A stretch of 64,000 bases of DNA. It comes from Paracidovorax anthurii (lineage in GTDB: Bacteria > Pseudomonadota > Gammaproteobacteria > Burkholderiales > Burkholderiaceae_C). The notes under the pieces were generated by a model. It was not told where the DNA came from and ran no database searches. It was given only the letters and a program-made list of their open reading frames with translations. Every line of letters starts with the position of its first letter. The first letter of the stretch is position 1. Location of the stretch: NCBI RefSeq assembly GCF_003269065.1, contig NZ_QLTA01000010.1:62001-126000 (forward strand), written 5' to 3'. Positions 1 to 8,345 of this stretch are shown here, in pieces. The position numbers and the translations under genes are program-made.

Positions 1-660
1 GCGCACTACAAGGTGTACGAGTTCCACCCGGTGGTCGCCAAGCTGCAGCTCTACTGCTCGGAAGACCTGGGCGGCTTCTACCTCGACGTGCTCAAGGACC
101 GCCTCTACACCACCGCGCCCAAGAGCCTCGCGCGCCGCAGCGCCCAGACCGCGCTGCACCAGATCACGCACGCGATGCTGCGCTGGATGGCGCCGTTCCT
201 GTCGTTCACGGCCGAGGAGGCCTGGAAGGTGTTCGGCGGCTCCGAGTCCATCTTCCTGGAAACCTATGCCACGCTGCCCGGCGCCGACCAGGGCCTGGCC
301 GCCAAGTGGGCGCGCATCCGCGAGCTGCGCGACGCGGTGAACAAGGAGATCGAGACCCTGCGCGCAGCCGGCCAGGTGGGCGCCTCGCTGCAGGCCGTCG
401 TCACGCTCACGGTGCCGCCCGAGGACCATGCGCTGCTCGCCAGCCTGGGCGACGATCTGAAGTTCGTCTTCATCACATCCGCTATCGAATTAGTAGCAGG
501 AAACGCAATGGATATCGCGACCCGACCCAGCTCAGACCCCAAATGCGAGCGCTGCTGGCACTACCGCGCCGACGTGAGCCACGACGCCGCCCACCCCACG
601 CTGTGCGGCCGCTGCACCAGCAACCTGTTCGGCACCGGCGAGCGCCGGGAGCACGCCTGA
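1..660 (+). CDS. ileS: Isoleucyl-tRNA synthetase, C-terminal part
   Basis: The reading frame is open from base 1, so only the last ~219 residues are present. This is the C-terminal anticodon-binding region of class I IleRS, which charges tRNA-Ile in the cytoplasm. The segment 'SFTAEEAW' is typical of the helical anticodon-binding domain. The end carries the zinc-binding tail with two Cys-x-x-Cys pairs (CERC and CGRC). The linker between them and the helical domain holds an AT-rich mini-repeat at 481-497 that is translated as part of the protein. The stop codon overlaps the lspA start by one base (TGATG), indicating translational coupling, an order common in proteobacteria. Confidence 0.96.
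   Translation, partial: AHYKVYEFHPVVAKLQLYCSEDLGGFYLDVLKDRLYTTAPKSLARRSAQTALHQITHAMLRWMAPFLSFTAEEAWKVFGGSESIFLETYATLPGADQGLAAKWARIRELRDAVNKEIETLRAAGQVGASLQAVVTLTVPPEDHALLASLGDDLKFVFITSAIELVAGNAMDIATRPSSDPKCERCWHYRADVSHDAAHPTLCGRCTSNLFGTGERREHA
481..497 (+). repeat. AT-rich mini-repeat inside ileS
   Basis: GCTATCGAATTAGTAGC is an imperfect hairpin (GCTAT-N7-GTAGC) in strongly GC-rich coding sequence. It is translated in frame in the linker before the IleRS zinc tail. A similar AT-rich unit lies at 58110-58129, and a looser relative lies inside the NUDIX gene near 41198. Confidence 0.5.
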
Positions 661-1160
661 TGGCCGCCCGCGGCAATGCGGCGGGGCGCGGCGCCCTGTG
701 GCCCTGGCTGGTCTGGGCACTGTTCATCCTGGTGGCCGACCAGTTCACCAAGACGCTGATCCTGGGCTATTACCGGCTGGGCGACGCCACCACCATCACC
801 AGCTTCTTCAACATCGTGCGCGCCCACAACACCGGTGCCGCGTTCTCGTTCCTGGCGGATGCGGGCGGCTGGCAGCGCTGGGTGTTCACGGGCATCGGCG
901 TGGCCGCCGCGCTCTTCATCGTGTGGCAGCTGCGCGCGCACCCGGGGCAGCGGCTCTTCTGCTTCGCGCTCTCCAGCATCCTGGGCGGCGCGATCGGCAA
1001 CGTGGTGGACCGCATGATGCACGGCTACGTGGTGGACTTCCTCGACTTCCACGCGCGCGGCTGGCATTTTCCGGCTTTCAACCTCGCGGATTCGGCGATC
1101 ACCGTCGGGGCGGCGTGCCTGATCCTGGACGAGCTGCTGCGGGTGCGCAAATCCTCCTGA
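660..1160 (+). CDS. lspA: Lipoprotein signal peptidase II
   Basis: A 166-residue inner-membrane aspartyl protease that removes signal peptides from diacylglyceryl-modified prolipoproteins. Four hydrophobic segments are visible, beginning with the one around '[15 protein letters not shown]'. The two conserved catalytic blocks are present: [14 protein letters not shown], containing the first aspartate, and FNLADSAIT, containing the second. Length is normal for the family. The ATG overlaps the ileS stop by one base, so the two genes are almost certainly co-translated. The gene converges on the effector gene downstream, and a hairpin at 1189-1209 lies between them. Confidence 0.96.
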   Translation: MAARGNAAGRGALWPWLVWALFILVADQFTKTLILGYYRLGDATTITSFFNIVRAHNTGAAFSFLADAGGWQRWVFTGIGVAAALFIVWQLRAHPGQRLFCFALSSILGGAIGNVVDRMMHGYVVDFLDFHARGWHFPAFNLADSAITVGAACLILDELLRVRKSS

Positions 1161-1188
1161 GGCCTGGACCGGCCCCGGCGAAGCACTC

Positions 1189-1209
1189 CTGACCGGGAGG
1201 GCCGGTCAG
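1189..1209. terminator. Hairpin between convergent lspA and effector gene
   Basis: CTGACCGG and CCGGTCAG form a perfect 8-bp stem around a 5-base loop between two convergent genes. The right arm includes the stop codon of the leftward effector gene. There is no T-run, so it is at best a weak bidirectional terminator. Confidence 0.4.
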
Positions 1210-2450
1210 CGGCCCTTGTCGCGAAGCCGATGGCCTGCGGCGTGGAGCAGTTCCGGGGCCTCGCCCTGGGCCGCCTTGATTCCCAGGCCCGGGGTCATCG
1301 TGCGCGCCACGCCCACGGCCAGCACATCGTTGAGTACCGCGCGCCGAGCTGTCTTCATGCTGCGCGGAACAGCCAGCGCGTCGATGGGGACACCCCACCT
1401 GGCCGCCCGGGCCTCATTCAACGGTTGCGACATCTTTGCCTGCACCCGCCGCTCGAATCCACGCCCCACCACCGACATGGGCGGATAGACCGTCTTGGGG
1501 TCGTAGCGCAGCGTGGGGCCGACTTCCTGCAGGCCCCGCCGAAAGCGCGCCTGCAGCGCCGGAGTCGACGTTGCGAGGGTTTTGTCCAAAGTCTCCCGGT
1601 CCTTCAATCCCGCTGCGCGGTCGTACCCGGAAACCAACCTGAAATCGTCGGGGTGCCCGCCCCACTGGCTGTCGCGGGAGAAAACCGCCGGCCCCCGCAG
1701 CCAGGGGTCCAGCACCACGTGGTACTGCGGTCCCCGTTCATCCCGCAGCTCCACCCAGTCGTGCTCGATCCGCTGGGATTTCACGAGGTAGATCGACTCC
1801 GCCTCCTGGCTCTGCGGCACCTTCGCCTTCAGCAAAGGCACATGCAGCAGGATGCCCACGGCCGCGAACTCCCCGCAATTGCCGGCCCGGGCGATCAGGC
1901 CTCCGGCGGCATAGGCCGGAATATTCGGCATGCCTCGGCGCACGAGCGCATCCTTCACGGTGCGGCCGGCCTCCACATTGCGCGAACTCTGGTGGTCGGA
2001 CCGCAACACATCATCGATGACGTTGCCGCGGCCCAGGGGCAGGAGCCAACGGACTTTTTCGGCCGTGGCAGTGGCCTGGCGCAGCCGTGCGAGATCCGGG
2101 CCGACGTCCAGATGACGGCCGTCGATGGCCAGGGCCATGACGTAGCCGCGCAACCGGCCTTCGGACGCGGAGGACAGCGCCTGGCGCGGGCGCAGCGCCG
2201 CATGTTCCCCCCCGGGCACGCCACCAGACGCCAGCGGCCGCAAACCGGGGACCGGCGCGCTCTGCACACTGGCAGCCCGCCTGCCGGGCGAAGGCGGCAC
2301 GGCGGCCTGCGGCGGCCCCTGCGCGGGCGCAGTCGATGGATGACCTCGGGACGAAAGCGGCGACACCATGGGCCGGCTCCTGGAATCCAGCGCCCGGCTG
2401 GGAAACGGATGGCCCGCGGGCACTGAACGCGCGGGCTTGCGCCCTCTCAA
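1206..2450 (-). CDS. HopX/XopE (AvrPphE)-family type III effector
   Basis: A 414-residue protein of the AvrPphE/HopX/XopE family, effectors with a transglutaminase-like (papain-fold) catalytic core injected into plant cells. The proposed triad is Cys192 in 'AGNCGEFA', His230 in 'EHDWVEL' and Asp248 in 'VLDPW'. A conserved upstream block, 'LGRGNV' near residue 139, is also present. The first ~90 residues are Pro/Ser/Arg-rich and disordered-looking, as expected for a type III secretion signal region. The start is TTG; no in-frame ATG occurs before residue 28. A PIP box and -10 element lie upstream at 2488-2550, predicting transcription from about 30 bases before the TTG. A paralogue lies at 12883-14628. 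Host target unknown. Confidence 0.87.
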   Translation of the reverse strand: MRGRKPARSVPAGHPFPSRALDSRSRPMVSPLSSRGHPSTAPAQGPPQAAVPPSPGRRAASVQSAPVPGLRPLASGGVPGGEHAALRPRQALSSASEGRLRGYVMALAIDGRHLDVGPDLARLRQATATAEKVRWLLPLGRGNVIDDVLRSDHQSSRNVEAGRTVKDALVRRGMPNIPAYAAGGLIARAGNCGEFAAVGILLHVPLLKAKVPQSQEAESIYLVKSQRIEHDWVELRDERGPQYHVVLDPWLRGPAVFSRDSQWGGHPDDFRLVSGYDRAAGLKDRETLDKTLATSTPALQARFRRGLQEVGPTLRYDPKTVYPPMSVVGRGFERRVQAKMSQPLNEARAARWGVPIDALAVPRSMKTARRAVLNDVLAVGVARTMTPGLGIKAAQGEAPELLHAAGHRLRDKGR

Positions 2451-2487
2451 GCCATCCCCAGGCCGCCCTATGCGGTCCCGGGAGGCA

Positions 2488-2550
2488 AGGTTACGAGGGC
2501 ATCACCGTGCTAGCTGACACCTGCTGCGAATGCGCTGGGCAGGGTGCGAA
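2488..2550 (-). promoter_or_regulatory. PIP box and -10 element of the 1206-2450 effector
   Basis: Read on the minus strand, TTCGC (2546-2550), exactly 15 bases, TTCGC (2526-2530), then 32 bases to TAACCT (2488-2493), matching YANNNT. This is the arrangement recognised by HrpX/HrpB-type AraC activators of plant-pathogen type III genes. Confidence 0.88.
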
Positions 2551-2613
2551 GCCAGTGCGTTTCACCCGAGTCAGCGGTTGTCACCACCCCGTCACGCAGC
2601 CGCGCTTCAATGC

Positions 2614-2631
2614 CATGAAATCGATTACATG
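2614..2631. promoter_or_regulatory. Palindromic LacI-family operator
   Basis: CATGAAATCGATTACATG is an 18-bp near-perfect palindrome centred on ATCGAT. It ends 26 bases before the start of the LacI-type gene. Its position and symmetry fit an autoregulatory operator that would also control the transporter genes downstream. Confidence 0.75.
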
Positions 2632-2657
2632 GCCTTCCCCTGCATTTTCCCCACCCC

Positions 2658-3650
2658 ATGACCATCCAGGACGTCGCCCGCGAAGCCGGGGTTTCGGTCG
2701 CCACCGTGTCCCGCGCCTTCAATCTGCCGGACAAGGTCACACCCGCCACGCTCGAACTGGTGCACGGTGTGGCCGAAAGGCTGGGCTACACGCCCAATGC
2801 CAGCGCCCGCACGCTGCGCACGCAGCGCAGCCGCGTCATCGGCGTGGTGCTGCCCACGCTGCTCAACCCGGTGTTCGCCGAATGCCTGGAGGGCATCGCG
2901 CGCGCGGCGGCGCTGGGGGGCTATGCCATCCTGCCCTGCACCACCGACTACGCGCTCGCGCAGGAAGAGCGCGCGGTGCACCAGCTGCAGGCGGGCCGCG
3001 TGGACGGCATGATCCTGGTGGTCTCCAGCCCCGGGGATTCGCGGGCGCTCGCGCGGCTGGCCGGGTCCGGACTGCCCTATGTGCTGGCCTACAACCGCCA
3101 CCCGGCACACCCCTGCGTGTCGGTGGATGGCGAGGCGGCCGTGGCCGATCTGGTGGCGCGGCTCGTGGCGCTGGGCCACCGGCGCATCACCATGGTGAGC
3201 GGCCATCTCGCCGCCTCCGACCGCGCGCAGCAGCGCTGCCGGGGCTTTCGCCGGGGCATGGCCGCCGCCGGGCTGGCCGACGCGCCCGTGGTGGAAGTGC
3301 CCTTCGTGGAGACCGCCGTTCAGGAATTGGCCGCGCTGCTGCAGGCCGCCACGCGCCCCACGGCGCTCGTGTGCTCCAACGACCTCATCGCCCTGCGCTG
3401 CCTGCGCGCCGCGCACATGGCGGGCCTCGCCGTGCCGCGCGAGCTGAGCGTGGTGGGCTTCGACGGCATCGCGCTGGGGCAGGAGCTCACCCCCGTGCTG
3501 GGCACCGTGGCCCAGCCCAATGCCGACATCGGCCGGCACAGCGTCGAGTTGCTGATCCAGGCCATGGCCGCCGGTGCGCCGCTGCCGCCCGGGGCCAGCC
3601 TGACCCTGCCCCACCAATTCCGCGCCGGGGAGTCGTGCGCCCGCGCCTGA
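2658..3650 (+). CDS. LacI-family transcriptional regulator
   Basis: A 330-residue regulator. The N-terminal helix-turn-helix is intact ('TIQDVAREAGVSVATVSRAF', residues 2-21), followed by the hinge and a periplasmic-binding-protein-like ligand domain to the C terminus ('LSVVGFDGIALGQELTP' near residue 270). It lies 69 bases upstream of a solute-binding-protein gene and heads a co-oriented block ending with a phosphodiesterase. The palindrome at 2614-2631 is its likely operator. The ligand is probably the transported compound or a derivative, but the sequence does not identify it. Confidence 0.93.
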   Translation: MTIQDVAREAGVSVATVSRAFNLPDKVTPATLELVHGVAERLGYTPNASARTLRTQRSRVIGVVLPTLLNPVFAECLEGIARAAALGGYAILPCTTDYALAQEERAVHQLQAGRVDGMILVVSSPGDSRALARLAGSGLPYVLAYNRHPAHPCVSVDGEAAVADLVARLVALGHRRITMVSGHLAASDRAQQRCRGFRRGMAAAGLADAPVVEVPFVETAVQELAALLQAATRPTALVCSNDLIALRCLRAAHMAGLAVPRELSVVGFDGIALGQELTPVLGTVAQPNADIGRHSVELLIQAMAAGAPLPPGASLTLPHQFRAGESCARA

Positions 3651-3719
3651 CGGACCGCCCGCCCCCCTGCATCCTCTTCTCTTACCGCCCTCTCCCCCTC
3701 GCCCATCAAGGAGCCTCCG

Positions 3720-4733
3720 ATGCGATCCACCTTCCAGAAACTTGCCCGCGCCGCCGCGCTCGCCCTCGGCCTGGCCGCCACGGGCAGCGCCTTCGCGCAG
3801 GTCGCCATCTGCTACAACTGCCCGCCCGAATGGGCCGACTGGGGCAGCCAGATCCGCGCCATCAAGGCCCGCACCGGCGTGACGGTGCCGCCGGACAACA
3901 AGAACTCCGGCCAGTCGCTCGCGCAGCTGGTGGCCGAGCGCGCACGGCCCGTAGCCGACGTGACCTACCTCGGCGTGACCTTCGCCATCCAGGCACAGAA
4001 GGACGGCGTGGTCGCGCCCTACCAGCCCGCCGGCTGGAAGGACATTCCCGAGGGCCTGAAGGACCCCGCCGGCCACTGGTTCACGATCCACTCCGGCACG
4101 CTGGGCTTCATGGTCAACGTCGATGCGCTCAAGGGCAAGCCCGTGCCCACGTCCTGGGCCGACCTGCTCAAGCCCGAATACAAGGGCCTGATCGGCTACC
4201 TGGACCCGGCCTCGGCCTTCGTGGGCTACGTGGGCGCGGTGGCCGTGAACCAGGCGCGCGGCGGCACGCTGGACGACTTCGGCCCCGGCATCGACTACTT
4301 CAAGGCGCTGCAGAAGAACGACCCCATCGTGCCCAAGCAGACGGCCTATGCGCGCGTGCTCTCGGGCGAGATCGCAATCTTGCTCGACTACGACTTCAAC
4401 GCCTACCGCGCGCGCTACAAGGACCAGGCCAACGTGCGCTTCGTGATCCCCGCCGAGGGCACCGTGGTCGTGCCCTACGTGATGAGCCTGGTGGCCAATG
4501 CGCCGCACGCCGCCGACGCGAAGAAGGTGCTGGACTTCGTGCTCTCCGACGAAGGCCAGGCGATCTGGGCCAACGCCTATCTGCGCCCCGTGCGCGCGAA
4601 TGCGATGCCGGCGGACGTGCAGGCCCGCTTCCTGCCCGCGAGCGAATACGCCCGCGCGAAGACGGTGGACTATGCCCGCATGGCCGCCGTGCAGAAGGCC
4701 TTCTCCGACCGCTACCTGAAGGACGTGCGCTAG
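3720..4733 (+). CDS. ABC transporter periplasmic substrate-binding protein
   Basis: A 337-residue extracellular solute-binding protein (type 2 fold, iron/polyamine/phosphonate-type superfamily). Residues 1-26 form a Sec signal peptide ending in 'SAFA', followed by the mature start 'QVAICYN'. A good ribosome site (AAGGAG) precedes the ATG. The pattern 'TLGFMVNVDAL ... PTSWADLL' is typical of the group. Two permeases and an ATPase follow on the same strand, so this is the ligand-capturing part of an importer. The metallophosphoesterase at the end of the block suggests a phosphorylated or phosphonate-like substrate, an inference from context only. Confidence 0.9.
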   Translation: MRSTFQKLARAAALALGLAATGSAFAQVAICYNCPPEWADWGSQIRAIKARTGVTVPPDNKNSGQSLAQLVAERARPVADVTYLGVTFAIQAQKDGVVAPYQPAGWKDIPEGLKDPAGHWFTIHSGTLGFMVNVDALKGKPVPTSWADLLKPEYKGLIGYLDPASAFVGYVGAVAVNQARGGTLDDFGPGIDYFKALQKNDPIVPKQTAYARVLSGEIAILLDYDFNAYRARYKDQANVRFVIPAEGTVVVPYVMSLVANAPHAADAKKVLDFVLSDEGQAIWANAYLRPVRANAMPADVQARFLPASEYARAKTVDYARMAAVQKAFSDRYLKDVR

Positions 4734-4766
4734 GCCGCCCCGGCCCGCTCGCGCGCACCCATCGCC

Positions 4767-5582
4767 ATGGCGTCCGGCTTCGCTCCTTCCCGCCCCCTGC
4801 TGCTCGCCTGCGCCGCGCCGGCGGCGGCCTTCTTCGCCGCCTTCTGGCTGCTGCCCGTGGCGCAGCTGCTGGCGCTGCCGGCCCGCGATGGCGGGAGCGC
4901 CTATTTCGCCGTGCTCACGAACGGCCGCTACCTGCGCAGCCTGCTGCAGACGCTGGGCCTCTCGCTCGGCGTGACGGCCGCCACGCTGCTGCTGGGCGCG
5001 CTGGTGGGCATCACGCTGGCGCGCCAGCGCTTCGCGGGCCGGCGGCTGCTGCTGTCGCTGCTCACGCTGCCGCTGTCGTTCCCCGGCGTGATCGTGGGGT
5101 TTTTCATGATCCTGCTGGGCGGCCGCCAGGGCGTGGTGGCCGATATCACGGACGCACTGGGCCTGGGCCGCGCCACCTTCGCCTACGGGTTCGCGGGGCT
5201 GTTCCTCGCGTACCTCTACTTCTCGCTGCCGCGCGCCATCGCCGCCTACACGGCGGCGGCCGGCGCGATGGATGCGCAGCGGGAAGAGGCCGCGCGCTCG
5301 CTCGGCGCCACGCGCTGGCGCGTGGCGCGCGACGTGTGGTGGCCCGAGCTCGCGCCCGCCACGCTGGCCTGCGGCTCGGTGGTGTTCGCCACGGCCATGG
5401 GCGCCTTCGGCACCGCCTTCACGCTCTCGGCGAAGTTCGAGGTGCTGCCCATCACCATCTACAACGAATTCACCAACTACGCCAACTTCCCGCTGGCCGC
5501 GAGCCTGTCGATCGCGCTCGGGCTCATCACGTGGCTGGTGCTCCGGGGGGCCCGCCGCTGGGGCGGCCCCGCCGCTTTCTGA
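4767..5582 (+). CDS. ABC transporter permease, first subunit
   Basis: A 271-residue inner-membrane permease of the binding-protein-dependent type. About six hydrophobic segments are visible. The EAA loop that contacts the ATPase is recognisable as 'EEAARSLGATRWRVARDVWWP' (about residues 173-193; first 20 residues shown overlap the motif core). It begins 33 bases after the binding-protein gene and is followed 25 bases later by the second permease, so the three are probably one transcript. Substrate unknown. Confidence 0.92.
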   Translation: MASGFAPSRPLLLACAAPAAAFFAAFWLLPVAQLLALPARDGGSAYFAVLTNGRYLRSLLQTLGLSLGVTAATLLLGALVGITLARQRFAGRRLLLSLLTLPLSFPGVIVGFFMILLGGRQGVVADITDALGLGRATFAYGFAGLFLAYLYFSLPRAIAAYTAAAGAMDAQREEAARSLGATRWRVARDVWWPELAPATLACGSVVFATAMGAFGTAFTLSAKFEVLPITIYNEFTNYANFPLAASLSIALGLITWLVLRGARRWGGPAAF

Positions 5583-5607
5583 ACCCGCGAAGAAAAGGAC
5601 GCACGCG

Positions 5608-6405
5608 ATGCGCAATGCACGCCAGGCCCCGCTGCCACTCGTGGCCCTCACCGCGCTGGTGGCGCTGTTCATGCTGGCGCCCATCGCCCTGTCGGTCGTC
5701 GCCGGCCTCGTGGGCAACTATGCGGTGGGCCTGAAGAGCGGCTTCACCACCCGCTGGCTGTCCGAGGTCTGGGAGCTGTACGGCGGCACCGTGGGCGCCT
5801 CGCTGCTGATCGGCCTTCTGTGCGTGCTGGGCAACCTGCTGCTCGGCGTGCCCTGCGCCTACGCGCTCGCGCGCAGCCGGTCGCGCGCCGCGGGGCTGTT
5901 CGAGGAATGGCTCACCCTGCCCGTGGCCGTGCCGGGCCTGGCGAGCGCGCTCGCGCTGATCCTGGCCTACGGCACGCTTGCGGGCTTTCGCCAGAGCTTC
6001 GCCTTCATCCTCGTGGGCCACATGGTGTTCACGCTGCCCTTCATGGTGCGCACCGTGGCCGCGGCTTTCCGCAGGGACGAACTGCGCTCGCTGGAGGAGG
6101 CCGCGCGCTCGCTGGGCGCCTCGTTCGCGCAGCGCTTCCTGGGGGTGCTGGTGCCGGCCGTGCTGCCGGCCATCGTGGCAGGCAGCCTGATGGTGTTCAC
6201 GCTCTCGGTGGGCGAATTCAACCTCACCTGGATGCTGCACACCCCGCTCACGCGCACGCTGCCCGTGGGCCTGGCCGACAGCTATGCCTCGATGCGCATC
6301 GAGATCGGCTCGGCCTACACCCTCGTCTTCCTGCTCGTCATCCTGCCGGTGCTCTGGGGCCTGCAGGCCCTGGGCGACCTCATCGAGAAACACCATGGAA
6401 ACTGA
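5608..6405 (+). CDS. ABC transporter permease, second subunit
   Basis: A 265-residue inner-membrane permease, partner of the preceding subunit. The ATG at 5608 follows an AAGGA site. Hydrophobic segments run through the protein and the EAA loop reads 'EEAARSLGASFAQRFLGVLV' near residue 168. The 3' end overlaps the ATPase gene by 11 bases, which argues for tight translational coupling and one transporter complex. Confidence 0.92.
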   Translation: MRNARQAPLPLVALTALVALFMLAPIALSVVAGLVGNYAVGLKSGFTTRWLSEVWELYGGTVGASLLIGLLCVLGNLLLGVPCAYALARSRSRAAGLFEEWLTLPVAVPGLASALALILAYGTLAGFRQSFAFILVGHMVFTLPFMVRTVAAAFRRDELRSLEEAARSLGASFAQRFLGVLVPAVLPAIVAGSLMVFTLSVGEFNLTWMLHTPLTRTLPVGLADSYASMRIEIGSAYTLVFLLVILPVLWGLQALGDLIEKHHGN

Positions 6406-7456
6406 ACGCACGCGCGTGGACGTCGTCCGCTGCGCGAAAACCTACGCCGACGGCACGCGCGGCCTGCAGCCCACGGATCTGGCCGTGGAGCCCGGCGAAG
6501 TGCTGGCGCTGCTGGGCCCCTCGGGCTGCGGCAAGACCACGCTGCTGCGCCTCATCGCAGGCCTGGAGGCGCCCGATGCGGGCAGCCGCATCGCCTTCGG
6601 CGGCACCGACGTGACGCACATGCCCATCGAGCGGCGCGGCATCGGCATGGTGTTCCAGCACTACGCGCTCTTTCCGCAGATGACGGTGGAGGCCAACATC
6701 GGCTATGGCCTGAAGATCCGCGGCGTGGCCGAGGCCGAGCGCCGCCGCGTGGTGGGCGAGCTGGTCGATCTGGTGCGCCTGGGCGGCCTGGAGCAGAAGC
6801 GCCCTGCCGAACTCTCGGGCGGCCAGCGCCAGCGCGTGGCCCTGGCGCGCGCCGTGGCCGTGCGCCCGCGCGTGCTGCTGCTCGACGAGCCGCTGACGGC
6901 ACTGGACGCCAAGCTCAAGGAATCGCTGCGCGGCGAACTGGCCGAGCTGCTGCGCCGGCTGCACATCACGGCCATCCACGTCACGCACGACCAGCAGGAG
7001 GCCCTCGCCATCGCCGACCGCCTGGCCGTGATGCAGTCCGGCCGCATCGTGCAGGTGGGCGACGACGAGACGCTCTACCGCGCGCCCACCCACCCCTTCG
7101 TGGCCACCTTCCTGGGCCGCGTGAACCGCATCGCGCTGGGCGTGCAGGCCGGCGAAGCGCTGCGCCGGCCCTACCTCACCGCCCTGCCCGATGCGCGGCC
7201 CGGCGAGCCCGCGGAGCCGCGGCTGGTGCGCCCCGAGGACATCGAGGTCGGCCCGGCCCTGCCCGACTGGGGCCACGCCGAGGTGGCACGCCGCAGCTTC
7301 CTGGGCGACCGCGTGCAGCTCACGCTGGCCGTGCCGGGACACCCTGCCCTCGTCGCGGACGTGCACCGCGACCACCCCGCGCGCGAAGGCGAGCGGGTAG
7401 GCTTTCGCATCGCCACGCACCGCCTTCTGTCCGTTTTCGAAAGCGCCGCCGCATGA
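6395..7456 (+). CDS. ABC transporter ATP-binding protein (PotA/MalK type)
   Basis: A 353-residue ATPase powering the importer encoded upstream. Walker A is 'GPSGCGKTT', the signature is 'LSGGQRQRVALARA', Walker B is 'RVLLLDEPL', and the H-loop is 'HVTHDQ'. A C-terminal OB-fold (TOBE) region follows, as in spermidine/iron/phosphonate importers. The ATG at 6395 overlaps the permease gene, and the stop overlaps the phosphodiesterase start as ATGA, so the chain is translationally coupled. Confidence 0.94.
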   Translation: METERTRVDVVRCAKTYADGTRGLQPTDLAVEPGEVLALLGPSGCGKTTLLRLIAGLEAPDAGSRIAFGGTDVTHMPIERRGIGMVFQHYALFPQMTVEANIGYGLKIRGVAEAERRRVVGELVDLVRLGGLEQKRPAELSGGQRQRVALARAVAVRPRVLLLDEPLTALDAKLKESLRGELAELLRRLHITAIHVTHDQQEALAIADRLAVMQSGRIVQVGDDETLYRAPTHPFVATFLGRVNRIALGVQAGEALRRPYLTALPDARPGEPAEPRLVRPEDIEVGPALPDWGHAEVARRSFLGDRVQLTLAVPGHPALVADVHRDHPAREGERVGFRIATHRLLSVFESAAA

Positions 7457-8286
7457 CCGCCACCACCCTGCTCCTGCAGCTCTCCGACCTGCACATCCGC
7501 GAACCCGGCCGGCTGGCCTATGGCCGCCTGGACACCGCGCCCTACCTGCGCCAGGCGGTGGACACCGTGCTGCGCATGCCGCAGCCGCCCGACGCCGTGG
7601 TGGTCACGGGCGACCTCACCGACTTCGGCCGGCCCGGGGAATACGCCCACCTGCGCGAACTGCTCGCGCCGCTCGCACCCACGCCCCTCTACCTGCTGCC
7701 CGGCAACCACGACGACCGCGAACAACTGCGCGCGGGCTTTCCGGAGCACGCCTACCTGGGCCAGGGCGGCTTCGTGCAATACAGCGTTCCCGTGGGCGGC
7801 CTGCAACTGATCGCGCTCGACACCGTGGTGCCCGGCGCCAGCGAAGGCGGCCTGTGCGCGCAGCGGCTGGACTGGCTGGAGCGGGAACTGCAGGCGCAGC
7901 GGGAGCGGCCCGTCGTGATCGCCATGCACCACCCGCCGTTCCGCACGCTCATCGGCCACATGGACGCCATCGGCCTGCTCGAAGGCGCCGAGGCGCTGGA
8001 GGCCATCGTGGCCCGCCACCCGCATGTGGAACGGGTGGTTTGCGGCCACCTGCACCGCGCCATCCAGGTGCGCTTCGGCGGAACGCTGGCGGCCACCGTG
8101 CCCTCGCCCGCGCACCAGGTGTGTCTGGACCTGGCGCCCGATGCCGCATCGGCCTGGACGCTGGAGCCGCCCGGCTTCGCGGTGCACGCGCTGCCGCGAG
8201 GCGGGCGGCTCGTGAGCCATCTGGCGGCCAGCGGGCGGTACGAGGGGCCGTATCCGTTCCACGACGGGGGACGGCTCATCGATTGA
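7453..8286 (+). CDS. Calcineurin-like phosphodiesterase
   Basis: A 277-residue metallophosphoesterase with all the metal-ligand blocks of the family in order: 'DLHI' near residue 13, 'VTGDLTDFG', 'PGNHDDR', 'MHHPP' and 'CGHLHR'. This is the class III cyclic-nucleotide phosphodiesterase/GpdQ type. ATGA overlap with the ABC ATPase gene ties it to the importer. A plausible role is cleaving an imported phosphodiester such as a glycerophosphodiester. A cAMP phosphodiesterase role cannot be excluded. Confidence 0.88.
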   Translation: MTATTLLLQLSDLHIREPGRLAYGRLDTAPYLRQAVDTVLRMPQPPDAVVVTGDLTDFGRPGEYAHLRELLAPLAPTPLYLLPGNHDDREQLRAGFPEHAYLGQGGFVQYSVPVGGLQLIALDTVVPGASEGGLCAQRLDWLERELQAQRERPVVIAMHHPPFRTLIGHMDAIGLLEGAEALEAIVARHPHVERVVCGHLHRAIQVRFGGTLAATVPSPAHQVCLDLAPDAASAWTLEPPGFAVHALPRGGRLVSHLAASGRYEGPYPFHDGGRLID

Positions 8287-8345
8287 GGAGCCCATCCGCC
8301 AACGTTTCCTCGTTTGAAGGCCGCCTCTCGGTACGAATGCGCTCG

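Noticed and set aside
2336-5734. Very long open frame on the plus strand and another of ~1030 codons on the opposite strand
   Set aside because: They run in other frames across the LacI, binding-protein and permease genes, with Arg/Ala/Gly/His-rich composition typical of GC-rich shadow frames and no recognisable domain.
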